Shown here: piece after piece, positions 45,167 to 53,135 of the stretch | Layout of the letters: every line of letters begins with the position of its first letter | Position numbering within the stretch: position 1 is the stretch's first letter | Assembly: GCA_964219345.1 (NCBI GenBank) | Contig: CAXPPN010000024.1 | Location: 1-64,000 of the forward strand | Source of the DNA: UBA3537 sp964219345 | GTDB taxonomy: Bacteria; Bacteroidota; Bacteroidia; Flavobacteriales; Flavobacteriaceae | DNA: 64,000 nt | Direction: 5' to 3' | Notes under the pieces: generated by a model | Database searches by the model: none | What the model saw: the letters and a program-made list of their open reading frames with translations, nothing else | Told to the model about the DNA's origin: nothing | Program-made: the position numbers and the translations under genes

Positions 45167-45448
45167 ATGAATGCTCTGCCATTGTTTATTAGTAGTACCG
45201 AAATTGTTTTCATTCTTTTTATTGTGATTATGGTTTTTGGTGCCGATAAAATCCCCGACATTGCAAAAGGGTTGGGTAAAGGCATGCGCACCCTAAAAAA
45301 TGCTTCAAATGATATAAAAACTGAAATCCAACGCAGTGCAGAAAAGCAAGGTATAGACACCGATTTGACTAAAGATATCAATGAAGAAATCAATAAAGTT
45401 AAAGAAGAAATAGAGGACCTAACAGGTTCAGTTCGTCGAAAATTATAA
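45167..45448 (+). CDS. tatA: Twin-arginine translocase subunit TatA/TatE
   Basis: A 93-residue protein with one N-terminal membrane helix (about residues 8-23), the hinge FGADKIPDIAKGLGKGMRTLKNA with its FG and amphipathic helix, and a charged Glu/Lys C-terminal tail. These are the pore-forming TatA features. No tatC is nearby. TatB would be longer; TatA/E is preferred from length and the two-component habit of Bacteroidota. Confidence 0.9.
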   Translation: MNALPLFISSTEIVFILFIVIMVFGADKIPDIAKGLGKGMRTLKNASNDIKTEIQRSAEKQGIDTDLTKDINEEINKVKEEIEDLTGSVRRKL

Positions 45449-45449
45449 C

Positions 45450-46091
45450 TTATTTTTTCACGCTTACAGTCAATCCATCACGTATGGGGAGCAGCACTGT
45501 TTCCAAGCGATGATCTTCTTTTAAAAGGCGATTGTATTCCAAAACAATTTTTGTTGATGCGTCATTTTCATCTATGGCCTCAATGACTTTTCCACTCCAC
45601 AATACGTTATCAGAAAGAATAACACCTCCAGGGTTTAGTTGATCTATAATTTGATGAAAATAATTAATATAATTGGGCTTATCTGCGTCCATAAATACCA
45701 AATCGAAAGTTGTGTCCAATGTTGGAATAATTTCCAAAGCAGGCCCCAAATGTTGATGAATTTGAGTACCATACTTCGACCGATCAAAATACTTTCTTTG
45801 AAAATCTACCAATTCTTCATTGATATCAATCGTATGTAGCACGCCATCATTTTGAAGTCCTTCGGCCAAACAAAGTGCAGAATACCCTGTAAATGTTCCC
45901 AATTCTAGAATTGTTTTTGGGCGAATAAGTTTAGATAGCATACTTAAAACACGACCTTGATAGTGACCACTAAGCATTCGAGGTTGTAATATTTTTTGGT
46001 ATGTTTCACGAGTTAATGCCTGTAAAAGTTCTGGTTCATCTGCTGAATGTTGAACAACATAATCATCTAATTCATCTGAAATGAAATGCAT
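45450..46091 (-). CDS. Class I SAM-dependent O-methyltransferase
   Basis: A 213-residue member of the catechol/caffeoyl-CoA O-methyltransferase family. It has ILELGTFTGYSALCLAEGL (SAM motif I), HTIDINEELVDFQRKYF, FDLVFMDADKPNYINYF with the metal Asp, and GGVILSDNVLWSGKV with the second metal ligands. It overlaps the decarboxylase gene upstream by one base (TAATG), so it is the last gene of the kynurenine operon. That makes a hydroxylated aromatic intermediate such as 3-hydroxyanthranilate or 3-hydroxykynurenine a candidate substrate, which is inference. It is convergent with tatA. Confidence 0.87.
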   Translation of the reverse strand: MHFISDELDDYVVQHSADEPELLQALTRETYQKILQPRMLSGHYQGRVLSMLSKLIRPKTILELGTFTGYSALCLAEGLQNDGVLHTIDINEELVDFQRKYFDRSKYGTQIHQHLGPALEIIPTLDTTFDLVFMDADKPNYINYFHQIIDQLNPGGVILSDNVLWSGKVIEAIDENDASTKIVLEYNRLLKEDHRLETVLLPIRDGLTVSVKK

Positions 46092-47173
46092 TATCCTAAA
46101 ATTTTCTGTGTAAATTCTTCAATTTTTTTCTGATCATTACCAAACAACCATCGCAACACATTGTCTTCCCAAATTTCATCATATTGTTCTTGATTAATGA
46201 TGTTTCTTTCTTTTGCTAGATCCAATAATTTTCCTGGGTAAGATGATTGTGCCTCACTTTCCATTTCCCCAAGCGGGTAGGGGTCGTCTAGTCCCATAAT
46301 GATTTGATTGCTTCCTTGTCTTTTGAGCATCAAATTAAAAGAATCTGTATCGTGAACCAAAGTGTCAAAATATATATTTGGGTGTCCAACAGCTTTTCGT
46401 GGATGCGTTTTTCCATCAAATAAATCGGGGCGTCCATCAAATCCTTGTATACGTCTTCCAAGATTCATTTGTGCCATTTGTCCACCGTGTGCAAAACAGG
46501 TTCTAATGTTCGGAAAACGTTCTTGCATTCCGTTTAAGGTATAAAAATGATAAGCGTCTCCACATTGAGCCAACATCCAAATCAAATGAAAACGCCATGA
46601 GGTATTTTCAAGTTTAATCATTTTATCGCCATCGTAGGGGTGTACTTCAATGGCTAAATTATATTTGTTTGCCAATTCAAAAATAGCGTCATTTTCTCTA
46701 TCAAAAACACTTCGCCATTGGCCAATACTATCCATAAAATGTGTAGGCAGGCACAGTACTTTTAGGTCTAATTCTTCAACACATCGTTCAATTTCCCATA
46801 AGGCGCCATGAATAAATCCTGGATGGACAACAAAACCACAAGTAAACTTTTTGCCATGCTTTTGTTGAATTTTAGCATTAAAATCATTTTGAAAACGCAA
46901 GGCTTTTTTCATCATCTCGAGACGTAATCCATTCCCATACAATTGAGAGAGATTCAGTACAACGGCATGATCAATTTTATTTTTCTCCATCCAATCTAGT
47001 TTTTCATCAAGAAAAAAACTAGAATGGGTTACTGGACGACTCCAACCTTTTTGAAGCATATATTTTCTTTCGTCATCAACCCAAAAAATTTCTTTGTCTT
47101 TCATAAATTGAGGGATTTCCTCTGGATATGGAAGCAAGTGTGAGTGTCCGTTGATGCGCAGTTTACGTTTCAT
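46091..47173 (-). CDS. 2-amino-3-carboxymuconate-6-semialdehyde decarboxylase (amidohydrolase family)
   Basis: Removes the carboxyl group from the ring-opened product of 3-hydroxyanthranilate dioxygenase, giving 2-aminomuconate semialdehyde. The 360-residue amidohydrolase has the metal motif NGHSHLLPYPEE, then HPGFIHGALWEIERCVEEL, EVHPYDGDKM, CFAHGGQ and the catalytic Asp in GLDDPYPLGEME, as in ACMSD. It lies ten bases downstream of the dioxygenase gene that makes its substrate, which supports the substrate call. Confidence 0.9.
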   Translation of the reverse strand: MKRKLRINGHSHLLPYPEEIPQFMKDKEIFWVDDERKYMLQKGWSRPVTHSSFFLDEKLDWMEKNKIDHAVVLNLSQLYGNGLRLEMMKKALRFQNDFNAKIQQKHGKKFTCGFVVHPGFIHGALWEIERCVEELDLKVLCLPTHFMDSIGQWRSVFDRENDAIFELANKYNLAIEVHPYDGDKMIKLENTSWRFHLIWMLAQCGDAYHFYTLNGMQERFPNIRTCFAHGGQMAQMNLGRRIQGFDGRPDLFDGKTHPRKAVGHPNIYFDTLVHDTDSFNLMLKRQGSNQIIMGLDDPYPLGEMESEAQSSYPGKLLDLAKERNIINQEQYDEIWEDNVLRWLFGNDQKKIEEFTQKILG

Positions 47174-47182
47174 TTTTGTGAT

Positions 47183-47707
47183 TTATAAATTATTTGGAGC
47201 TTCCATTTTTGCACCGCATTTATCGCAAGTACATTTTTCGGTATCGGAATAATAGCGGTCAAAAATTGCCGGCATATCTGTTTCAATATTTTGTAGTGTA
47301 AATGGTTCTCTATAAAGCTGATGACTACATTGCTCACAATACCATTCCAACGCATCTTGAACGCCTTCTGCTCTTGGATATTCAATGACCAGTCCAACAG
47401 TATTGGCGCCTCGTTGAGGTGAGTGTGGTACTTTTGCAGGTAGTAAATAGATGTCACCTTCTTTGATATGCACATCTTTTGATGCACCATTTTCAATTAT
47501 TTTCAAAATAATATCACCTTCAATTTGATAGAAAAATTCAGGTGTTTCATTGTAATGATAATCTTTTCTATTGTTTGGTCCTCCAACAACCATCACAATA
47601 AATTCACCGTCTTTCCAAACACATTTGTTACCAACAGGGGGCTTTAATAGATCACGATTTTCTTCAATCCAAGCCCTAAAATTAAGTGGGGATACTAGCG
47701 TACTCAT
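47183..47707 (-). CDS. 3-hydroxyanthranilate 3,4-dioxygenase
   Basis: Opens the ring of 3-hydroxyanthranilate. The 174-residue cupin has the catalytic iron site in DYHYNETPEFFYQIEGD (His, Glu) and VPHSPQR (His), and substrate arginines including the one in SPQR. A second, rubredoxin-like iron site is formed by CEQC and CTCDKCG near the C-terminus, as in the bacterial enzyme and not the animal one. Neighbours on both sides belong to the same pathway. Confidence 0.95.
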   Translation of the reverse strand: MSTLVSPLNFRAWIEENRDLLKPPVGNKCVWKDGEFIVMVVGGPNNRKDYHYNETPEFFYQIEGDIILKIIENGASKDVHIKEGDIYLLPAKVPHSPQRGANTVGLVIEYPRAEGVQDALEWYCEQCSHQLYREPFTLQNIETDMPAIFDRYYSDTEKCTCDKCGAKMEAPNNL

Positions 47708-47740
47708 GGTATTCTTTTTTTTGTTGTTATTGCTATAAAG

Positions 47741-48523
47741 TTACAAAGATTTTGTTCGTCCACCATCAACTGGAATATTTATTCCATTGATATAGCCTGC
47801 AGCTTCACTGGCCAAAAACACAATAGTATTGGCAGTTTCTTCTGGTTTTGCAAAGCGTTTAGCAGGGGTATATGTTTTCATAATACGTTCCATTTCTTTA
47901 AATGAAACATTGGCTTTTTTTGCTTTGACTTCAATAATTTCGTTCAATCGTTCAGTCTCTGTAAATCCAGGTAATACATTATTGACTGTAATTCCAAAAG
48001 CCCCCAATTCGAATGAAAGTGTTTTACTCCAATTTCCAACGGCATTGCGAATAGTATTGCTTACCCCCAAACCTTCGATAGGTTCTTTTACAGAAGTTGA
48101 AATCACATTAATAATGCGTCCATATTTCTCAGATTTCATAAAAGGAACAACAAGTTGTGTCAAAATATGATTGCATTTTAAATGTTGTGTAAATGCAGAT
48201 TCAAATTGTTCTAAAGTCGCCTCTAAAATAGCACCACTTCGAGGTCCTCCGGTATTATTGATAAGAATATGAAATCCTTTATGTGAGTTTAAATATTTTT
48301 CAACATTTATTTTTAGTTCTTCAGGATTTGAAAAATCGGCAACTATATAATCATGAGCCGCAGTTTTTGGTAATTCGGATACTATTTTTTTGAGTTTTTC
48401 TTCGTTACGAGCCACAAGCGTAACACGTGTACCTTCACTGGCTAGTGCAACAGCAGTAGCATGCCCAATCCCTTGAGTACTTCCACAAACTAACGCCGAT
48501 TTGTTATTTAAATTTAACTCCAT
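47741..48523 (-). CDS. Short-chain dehydrogenase family protein lacking the YxxxK catalytic pair
   Basis: A 260-residue classical-length SDR. The cofactor motif is intact (CGSTQGIG, residues 13-20), as are VADFSNPEE, NNTGG (89-93) and the closing GYINGINIPVDGGRTKSL. The active-site segment, however, reads SNTIR at 155-159 where Tyr-x-x-x-Lys is expected, so Tyr is Ser and Lys is Arg. Such SDRs exist in bacteria as a divergent subgroup. It sits between the dioxygenase and the aldehyde dehydrogenase in the kynurenine operon, where no known step needs it; reduction or binding of an aminomuconate-type intermediate is a possible role. Function unknown. Confidence 0.85.
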   Translation of the reverse strand: MELNLNNKSALVCGSTQGIGHATAVALASEGTRVTLVARNEEKLKKIVSELPKTAAHDYIVADFSNPEELKINVEKYLNSHKGFHILINNTGGPRSGAILEATLEQFESAFTQHLKCNHILTQLVVPFMKSEKYGRIINVISTSVKEPIEGLGVSNTIRNAVGNWSKTLSFELGAFGITVNNVLPGFTETERLNEIIEVKAKKANVSFKEMERIMKTYTPAKRFAKPEETANTIVFLASEAAGYINGINIPVDGGRTKSL

Positions 48524-48529
48524 ATCATC

Positions 48530-49975
48530 TTATTCATAATTAATACATACATTTTTTGCTTCCGTAAAAAAGCGTAAGACTTCAAAACCACCTTCACATC
48601 CAACCCCAGATGATTTTGCACCTCCAAAAGGGGTACGCAAATCGCGTTGCAGCCATGTATTGATCCATACAATTCCTGTTTGCAATTGCTCTGAAAAATA
48701 GAGACTTCGTTTTAGATTATTGGTCCAAACTGTAGCGGACAGACCATATTTTACATTATTAGCTAGTTTTAGAGCTTCTGTGTCTCCTTTGAACGGCATC
48801 AAAGTAACCACTGGTCCAAAAATTTCTTCTTGATTTAATACACAGTCATTAGATGAAACTTCAATAACTGTAGGCTGCATATAGTATCCATTTTTTCCAT
48901 TTTCAACAGAAACACGCTCACCTCCATACAAAACAGTTGCATTCTCTTGTTTTACTTGTTCTATATAGCTCAAAACTTTGTCTAGATGAGGTTTGGAGAC
49001 TAATGCACCAATATCAATGTTTTTTTCTGATGGTAGACCTACTTTTAATTGTTTTACTTTTTCAATAAAATCATTTTTAAATTGCTCATAAATCGACGCT
49101 TCTACAAAAATCCGACTTCCACAAAGACAAATTTGTCCTTGATTTGCAAACGAAGATTTAACGGTAGTTGAAAGCATTTTCTTATAATCACAATCTGCAA
49201 ATATGATATTAGGATTTTTCCCTCCCAATTCGAGAGATAATTTTTTAAAAAGTGGCGCTGCTGTTTTAGCAATATGTGCACCTGTTTTTGTTCCTCCGGT
49301 AAATGAAATTGCTTTGATGTTTGGATGCTCCACAATGGCCTGACCTGTTGTGGTGCCCATTCCATGAACAATATTTAGAACCCCTTTTGGAAGTCCTGCT
49401 TTGGTGCATATTTCTGCCAACAAAAAAGCAGTATAAGGGGTAACTTCACTAGGCTTGGCCACTACGCAGTTTCCTGCGGCTAGTGCTGGTGCTATTTTCC
49501 ATGTAAAGAGGTAAAGAGGTAAGTTCCAAGGTGAAATACAACCCACTACACCAATGGGTTGGCGTAAGGTAAAATTGATGTTTTTTTGTGAAATTTGTTC
49601 GTGACTTTCGCTATAAAACTGTGTTATTGCTTGGCTGAAAAACCTAAAATTAAGTGCTGCTCTAGGGATATCCACTTTTTTGGCTAAACTTAATGGTTTG
49701 CCATTATCCATGCTCTCGGCAACCGCCAATGTATCTAATTTTGATACAATCAAATCGGCTATTTTATAAAGAATTTCACTACGCTGTTCGACCGATGTTT
49801 TGGACCACGAAGCAAATGCATTATTGGCCGCTTTATAGGCCTCTTCAACATCTTTATCAGTCGAATTGGGTAGTTTACCATACACTACACCAGTACTCGG
49901 GTCTATGGCCTCTAACCATTCGTTGTTTGAGGACTCGTAATAGGTTCCGTTGATGTAATTTTTTATGGTAATCAT
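48530..49975 (-). CDS. 2-aminomuconate semialdehyde dehydrogenase (aldehyde dehydrogenase family)
   Basis: NAD-dependent oxidation of 2-aminomuconate semialdehyde to 2-aminomuconate. The 481-residue enzyme has PWNLPLYLFTWKIAPALAAGN, FTGGTKTGAHI (NAD), LELGGKNPNIIF (Glu base), the nucleophile in FANQGQICLCGSRIF, QEEIFGPVVTLMPF and the tail TPFGGAKSSGVG. Its family includes many semialdehyde and betaine aldehyde dehydrogenases; the substrate is assigned from its place between the decarboxylase and RidA-type deaminase genes. Its start codon overlaps the ridA-like stop by one base. Confidence 0.88.
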   Translation of the reverse strand: MITIKNYINGTYYESSNNEWLEAIDPSTGVVYGKLPNSTDKDVEEAYKAANNAFASWSKTSVEQRSEILYKIADLIVSKLDTLAVAESMDNGKPLSLAKKVDIPRAALNFRFFSQAITQFYSESHEQISQKNINFTLRQPIGVVGCISPWNLPLYLFTWKIAPALAAGNCVVAKPSEVTPYTAFLLAEICTKAGLPKGVLNIVHGMGTTTGQAIVEHPNIKAISFTGGTKTGAHIAKTAAPLFKKLSLELGGKNPNIIFADCDYKKMLSTTVKSSFANQGQICLCGSRIFVEASIYEQFKNDFIEKVKQLKVGLPSEKNIDIGALVSKPHLDKVLSYIEQVKQENATVLYGGERVSVENGKNGYYMQPTVIEVSSNDCVLNQEEIFGPVVTLMPFKGDTEALKLANNVKYGLSATVWTNNLKRSLYFSEQLQTGIVWINTWLQRDLRTPFGGAKSSGVGCEGGFEVLRFFTEAKNVCINYE

Positions 49976-50376
49976 TACTGTTTTTTATAAGCTACTACTT
50001 TTATTTCAATCACTAGGTCGGGGTGTGGAAGTTGATGTACTGCTACGGTAGTTCTTGTTGGTCCTGTATCAGTATCAAAAAACTCTGCATAGGCCTTGTT
50101 ATAATCTGCAAAATCATTCATATTAACCAAAAATGAGGTCACATCTACCACATCTGCTAATGATGCTCCCTCTTTAGCTAAATTTTTATCAATGTTTTGA
50201 AGTACTTCTCGGGTTTGAACGGCCACATCCAATTTTTTTGTGCCCATACTGTCTATTTGCTCTGCCCCTGCAATACTATTGTCTGCTCGTCTAGAACTTG
50301 TTCCAGAAACAAAAATAAAATCACCTACACGTTTTGTGTGTGGATAGGCGCCTCTTGGTGTGACTGTTTTACTCAT
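49975..50376 (-). CDS. RidA-family protein, probable 2-aminomuconate deaminase
   Basis: A 133-residue YjgF/RidA/UK114 trimer-forming protein. It has FIFVSGTSSRRADNSIAGAE, DVVDVTSFLVNMNDFADYNKAYAEFFDTDTGPTRTTVAVHQLPHPDLVIEIKVVAYKK, with the conserved Arg in RTT and the Glu near the end. One RidA branch is the 2-aminomuconate deaminase of nitrobenzoate and aminophenol pathways, and the adjacent semialdehyde dehydrogenase gene supports that assignment over general imine/enamine cleanup. Confidence 0.85.
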   Translation of the reverse strand: MSKTVTPRGAYPHTKRVGDFIFVSGTSSRRADNSIAGAEQIDSMGTKKLDVAVQTREVLQNIDKNLAKEGASLADVVDVTSFLVNMNDFADYNKAYAEFFDTDTGPTRTTVAVHQLPHPDLVIEIKVVAYKKQ

Positions 50377-50393
50377 AATTTAAAATTTTACAG

Positions 50394-51797
50394 TTAATGA
50401 TTTAAGGTTTTAGCAATCTTATCATCTTCCAAAATGGAATTGGTTTCTTTTTTAATTTTTTCATAAAGCGATGAAATGGATATGTTTTGGTCGATCCCCT
50501 CATCATTAATCATATTTAATATGGCCTTATCTTGTGCTCTTCCTCTAATCATGGCCTCGTGATAGCCCATATCTTCCCTAAAAGTAACCATTGAATATTT
50601 AGAAAAGTAATCGTTTGGGAGTTCTGTTTCTAAAGTCATTTCTAAGGCACGTTTTTTCTGAAAAAGGGCATTTGCGACATGGTCTTTCATTTCGTGGAAA
50701 TTATCAATAGCCAAGTCTGCAATACCGTCTGCGTCTATTTTTCGCTTTTGTTGAAAGGCTTTAAATGTTTTTTCCCAGTTGCCATCATGCTGCTCTAAAA
50801 AAGTATCAAATTCTACAACATCCTCAAAGGAAGCATTCATCCCTTGACCATAAAAAGGTACAATAGCATGTGCTGCATCTCCGAGTAACAGGTTTTTGCC
50901 TTTAAATTGCCATGGAAAACATTTTACAGTGCCTAGTGGTGCTGTTGGATTTTCAAAAAATTCTGATGCCAAATTTGGCATCAACTCTAAAGCATCTGGA
51001 AATTCATTTTTAAAGAAATTCAATACTTTTTCTTTGGTTGTCAGATTGTTGAAGTTGTAGGTTCCACCTTCGTAAGCCAAAAATAGAGTTACGGTAAAAC
51101 TTCCATCCAAATTTGGTAATGCTATAATCATATACTCACCTCTTGGCCAAATGTGAAGTGCGTTTTTAAATGCTCTAAACGCACCATCTTTAGAGGGAGG
51201 AATAGTCAATTCTTTATAGCAATGTGTTAGAAAATTTTGAGAAAAACTAAATAAAAACTTACGTTCCAAAAAGTAACTTTTTCGCAGTGCTGAACCTGCT
51301 CCATCGGTTCCAAAAATAAGGTCTGCGGTGCAGTCAAAAGTTTGTCCATTTTCAGTATTGATGAAATTGGCAGTGTTATTTTCAAAATCAACAGCATTAC
51401 ATTTACTATTGAATTCAATTTTTACATTTTCAAGTGCTTCGGCCTCATCCATTAGAAGCGCAGTAAGCAGCTCTCTTGATATCGAATTTATGTATTCGTC
51501 TTCGCGCCCGCTGTACCTAGAGAGTTTTGTTTTACCCTCTCTATCATGTAACATACGGCCATGCATTGGAATACAAAGTTTCATGACTTTATCTTCCAAA
51601 CCAACCATTTTCATGGCTTTGATGCCTCTGTTGGAAAAGGCCAAATTGATAGACCGTCCAGCGCTGATATCAACTTTTCTTAGGTCTGGTCTAAGCTCCA
51701 TAACACGGACGTTGTATCCTCTTTGTCCTAGACGTAATGCCAAAAGAGAACCACACAGCCCAGCTCCAATAATTAAAATAGTTTCTTTTTGTTTCAT
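50394..51797 (-). CDS. kmo: Kynurenine 3-monooxygenase
   Basis: FAD and NADPH-dependent hydroxylation of kynurenine to 3-hydroxykynurenine. The 467-residue protein has the FAD motif IIGAGLCGSLLALRLGQRG, the KMO-specific ISAGRSINLAFSNRGIKAM, FGTDGAGSALR and LLGDAAHAIVPFYGQGMNASFEDV. It ends in a helical region as in eukaryotic KMO but without an obvious membrane anchor. It overlaps kynU by four bases (ATGA). Confidence 0.95.
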   Translation of the reverse strand: MKQKETILIIGAGLCGSLLALRLGQRGYNVRVMELRPDLRKVDISAGRSINLAFSNRGIKAMKMVGLEDKVMKLCIPMHGRMLHDREGKTKLSRYSGREDEYINSISRELLTALLMDEAEALENVKIEFNSKCNAVDFENNTANFINTENGQTFDCTADLIFGTDGAGSALRKSYFLERKFLFSFSQNFLTHCYKELTIPPSKDGAFRAFKNALHIWPRGEYMIIALPNLDGSFTVTLFLAYEGGTYNFNNLTTKEKVLNFFKNEFPDALELMPNLASEFFENPTAPLGTVKCFPWQFKGKNLLLGDAAHAIVPFYGQGMNASFEDVVEFDTFLEQHDGNWEKTFKAFQQKRKIDADGIADLAIDNFHEMKDHVANALFQKKRALEMTLETELPNDYFSKYSMVTFREDMGYHEAMIRGRAQDKAILNMINDEGIDQNISISSLYEKIKKETNSILEDDKIAKTLNH

Positions 51798-53062
51798 TTG
51801 AGTAGATTTTTTAGGATTTCAACCATGCGAAAGACATCTTCAAATGAATTGTAAAAAGGAACAGGAGCACATCGAATCACATCGGGTTCTCTCCAGTCTG
51901 TAATCACATGGTTTTCAATGAGTTGTTTATGAAGTGTTTTGTCAGCATTTTTTACTTGAATAGAGAGTTGACATCCACGTTCATTAGGGTTGCTTGGTGT
52001 GATGATATTAATGTGAGGGTGATTTATTTCGTTAATCAGAAACTCCAAATAAGCTGTAAGTTTTAAGGATTTTTGGCGTAATGCAGTCATGCCTACTTCA
52101 TTAAACAAATCTAATGAGGCTTTAATTGCTGCCATTGATAGAATTGGAGGGTTACTCAATTGCCAGCCCTCTGCTCCAGGTGTAATATCTAAAGGTTGTC
52201 GCATATTGAATCGGGTTGTTTTGTTTTGACTCCACCAGCCAGCAAAACGTTTTAATGTTTTATCATTCGCGTAGCGTTCGTGCACAAATATTCCGCCCAA
52301 ACTTCCAGGGCCAGAATTTAGGTATTTATACGTACACCATGCCGCAAAATCTACTCCAGAATCATGTAGTTCTGGTTGAATATTGCCTACACCGTGTGCT
52401 AAATCAATACCTACTTTACAACCCTTGGCATGGCCAAGTTTTGCAATTTCTTTTAAATTCAAGTATTGTCCTGTATAATAATTGACACCGCCAATCAGAA
52501 GAAGTGCAATCTCGTCGCCTTGTTCCTCAAGAATATGTTCTAAATCTTCAATTCTTAATAAAGTTTCACCTTTTCTAGGGTGCCATTCTACAAGACATTC
52601 ATTGGCATCAAAACCATGAAATTCCAATTGTGTTTGTACGGCATATCGATCTGATGGAAAAGCATCACTTTCAATTAATATTTTACAGCGTTTTGGTGTA
52701 GGATTATAAAATGAAACCATCAACAAGTGAAGATTTGTTGTGAGGGTATTCATCACCACAACTTCAATGGGTTTTGCGCCCACAATTTTAGCCATACTTT
52801 CTGTAAGAAATTCATGATAGGGCATCCATGGATTTTTGGCTTCAAAATGACCTTCAACACCAAGTTTGGCCCAGTCGTTGAGCTCTTGATCTATGGCCAA
52901 TTTTGTGGATTTTGGTTGCAGTCCAAGAGAATTTCCTGTAAAATACAACCAGTTTTTTCCATTATCTTCTTTTGGAATATGAAATGCATTTATGTATGAT
53001 GCCAATGGATCATTTTGATCCATTTGCTGAGCAAATTCTAGATGTGATTTAAATACCAGCAA
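51794..53062 (-). CDS. kynU: Kynureninase; TTG start
   Basis: PLP enzyme that splits 3-hydroxykynurenine to 3-hydroxyanthranilate and alanine. The 422-residue protein has YFTGNSLGLQPKST, LIESDAFPSDRYAVQTQ, HGVGNIQPELHDSGVDFAAWCTYKYLNSGPGSLGG (PLP Lys in TYKYL), and GWQLSNPPILSM. Conserved sequence (FKSHLEFAQQMDQ) extends upstream of the first ATG at 53023, and the only start in reach is TTG at 53062, 22 bases from the promoter element. It is the first gene of the eight-gene kynurenine operon. Confidence 0.93.
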   Translation of the reverse strand: MLVFKSHLEFAQQMDQNDPLASYINAFHIPKEDNGKNWLYFTGNSLGLQPKSTKLAIDQELNDWAKLGVEGHFEAKNPWMPYHEFLTESMAKIVGAKPIEVVVMNTLTTNLHLLMVSFYNPTPKRCKILIESDAFPSDRYAVQTQLEFHGFDANECLVEWHPRKGETLLRIEDLEHILEEQGDEIALLLIGGVNYYTGQYLNLKEIAKLGHAKGCKVGIDLAHGVGNIQPELHDSGVDFAAWCTYKYLNSGPGSLGGIFVHERYANDKTLKRFAGWWSQNKTTRFNMRQPLDITPGAEGWQLSNPPILSMAAIKASLDLFNEVGMTALRQKSLKLTAYLEFLINEINHPHINIITPSNPNERGCQLSIQVKNADKTLHKQLIENHVITDWREPDVIRCAPVPFYNSFEDVFRMVEILKNLLK

Positions 53063-53072
53063 GACAATTTGT

Positions 53073-53088
53073 TTTGAGTGTACTCAAA
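53073..53088 (-). promoter_or_regulatory. Candidate operator of the kynurenine operon
   Basis: Inverted repeat TTTGAGT-AC-ACTCAAA (minus strand), arms of seven and spacer of two. It overlaps the downstream half of the -7 element and the predicted transcription start, where a dimeric repressor could block transcription. Confidence 0.5.
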
Positions 53089-53092
53089 TGTA
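53085..53092 (-). promoter_or_regulatory. Promoter -7 element of the kynurenine operon
   Basis: Minus strand TACATTTG, 22 bases before the TTG start of kynU. Confidence 0.5.
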
Positions 53093-53135
53093 GGTAATTT
53101 TAGCCGATTATAAAATTGAGTTAGAGTTGTGAAAA

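Noticed and set aside
51328..51801. Open frame of 157 codons opposite kmo
   Set aside because: It mirrors the conserved kmo coding sequence and is Ser/Leu/Phe-rich as expected for antisense of an AT-rich gene.
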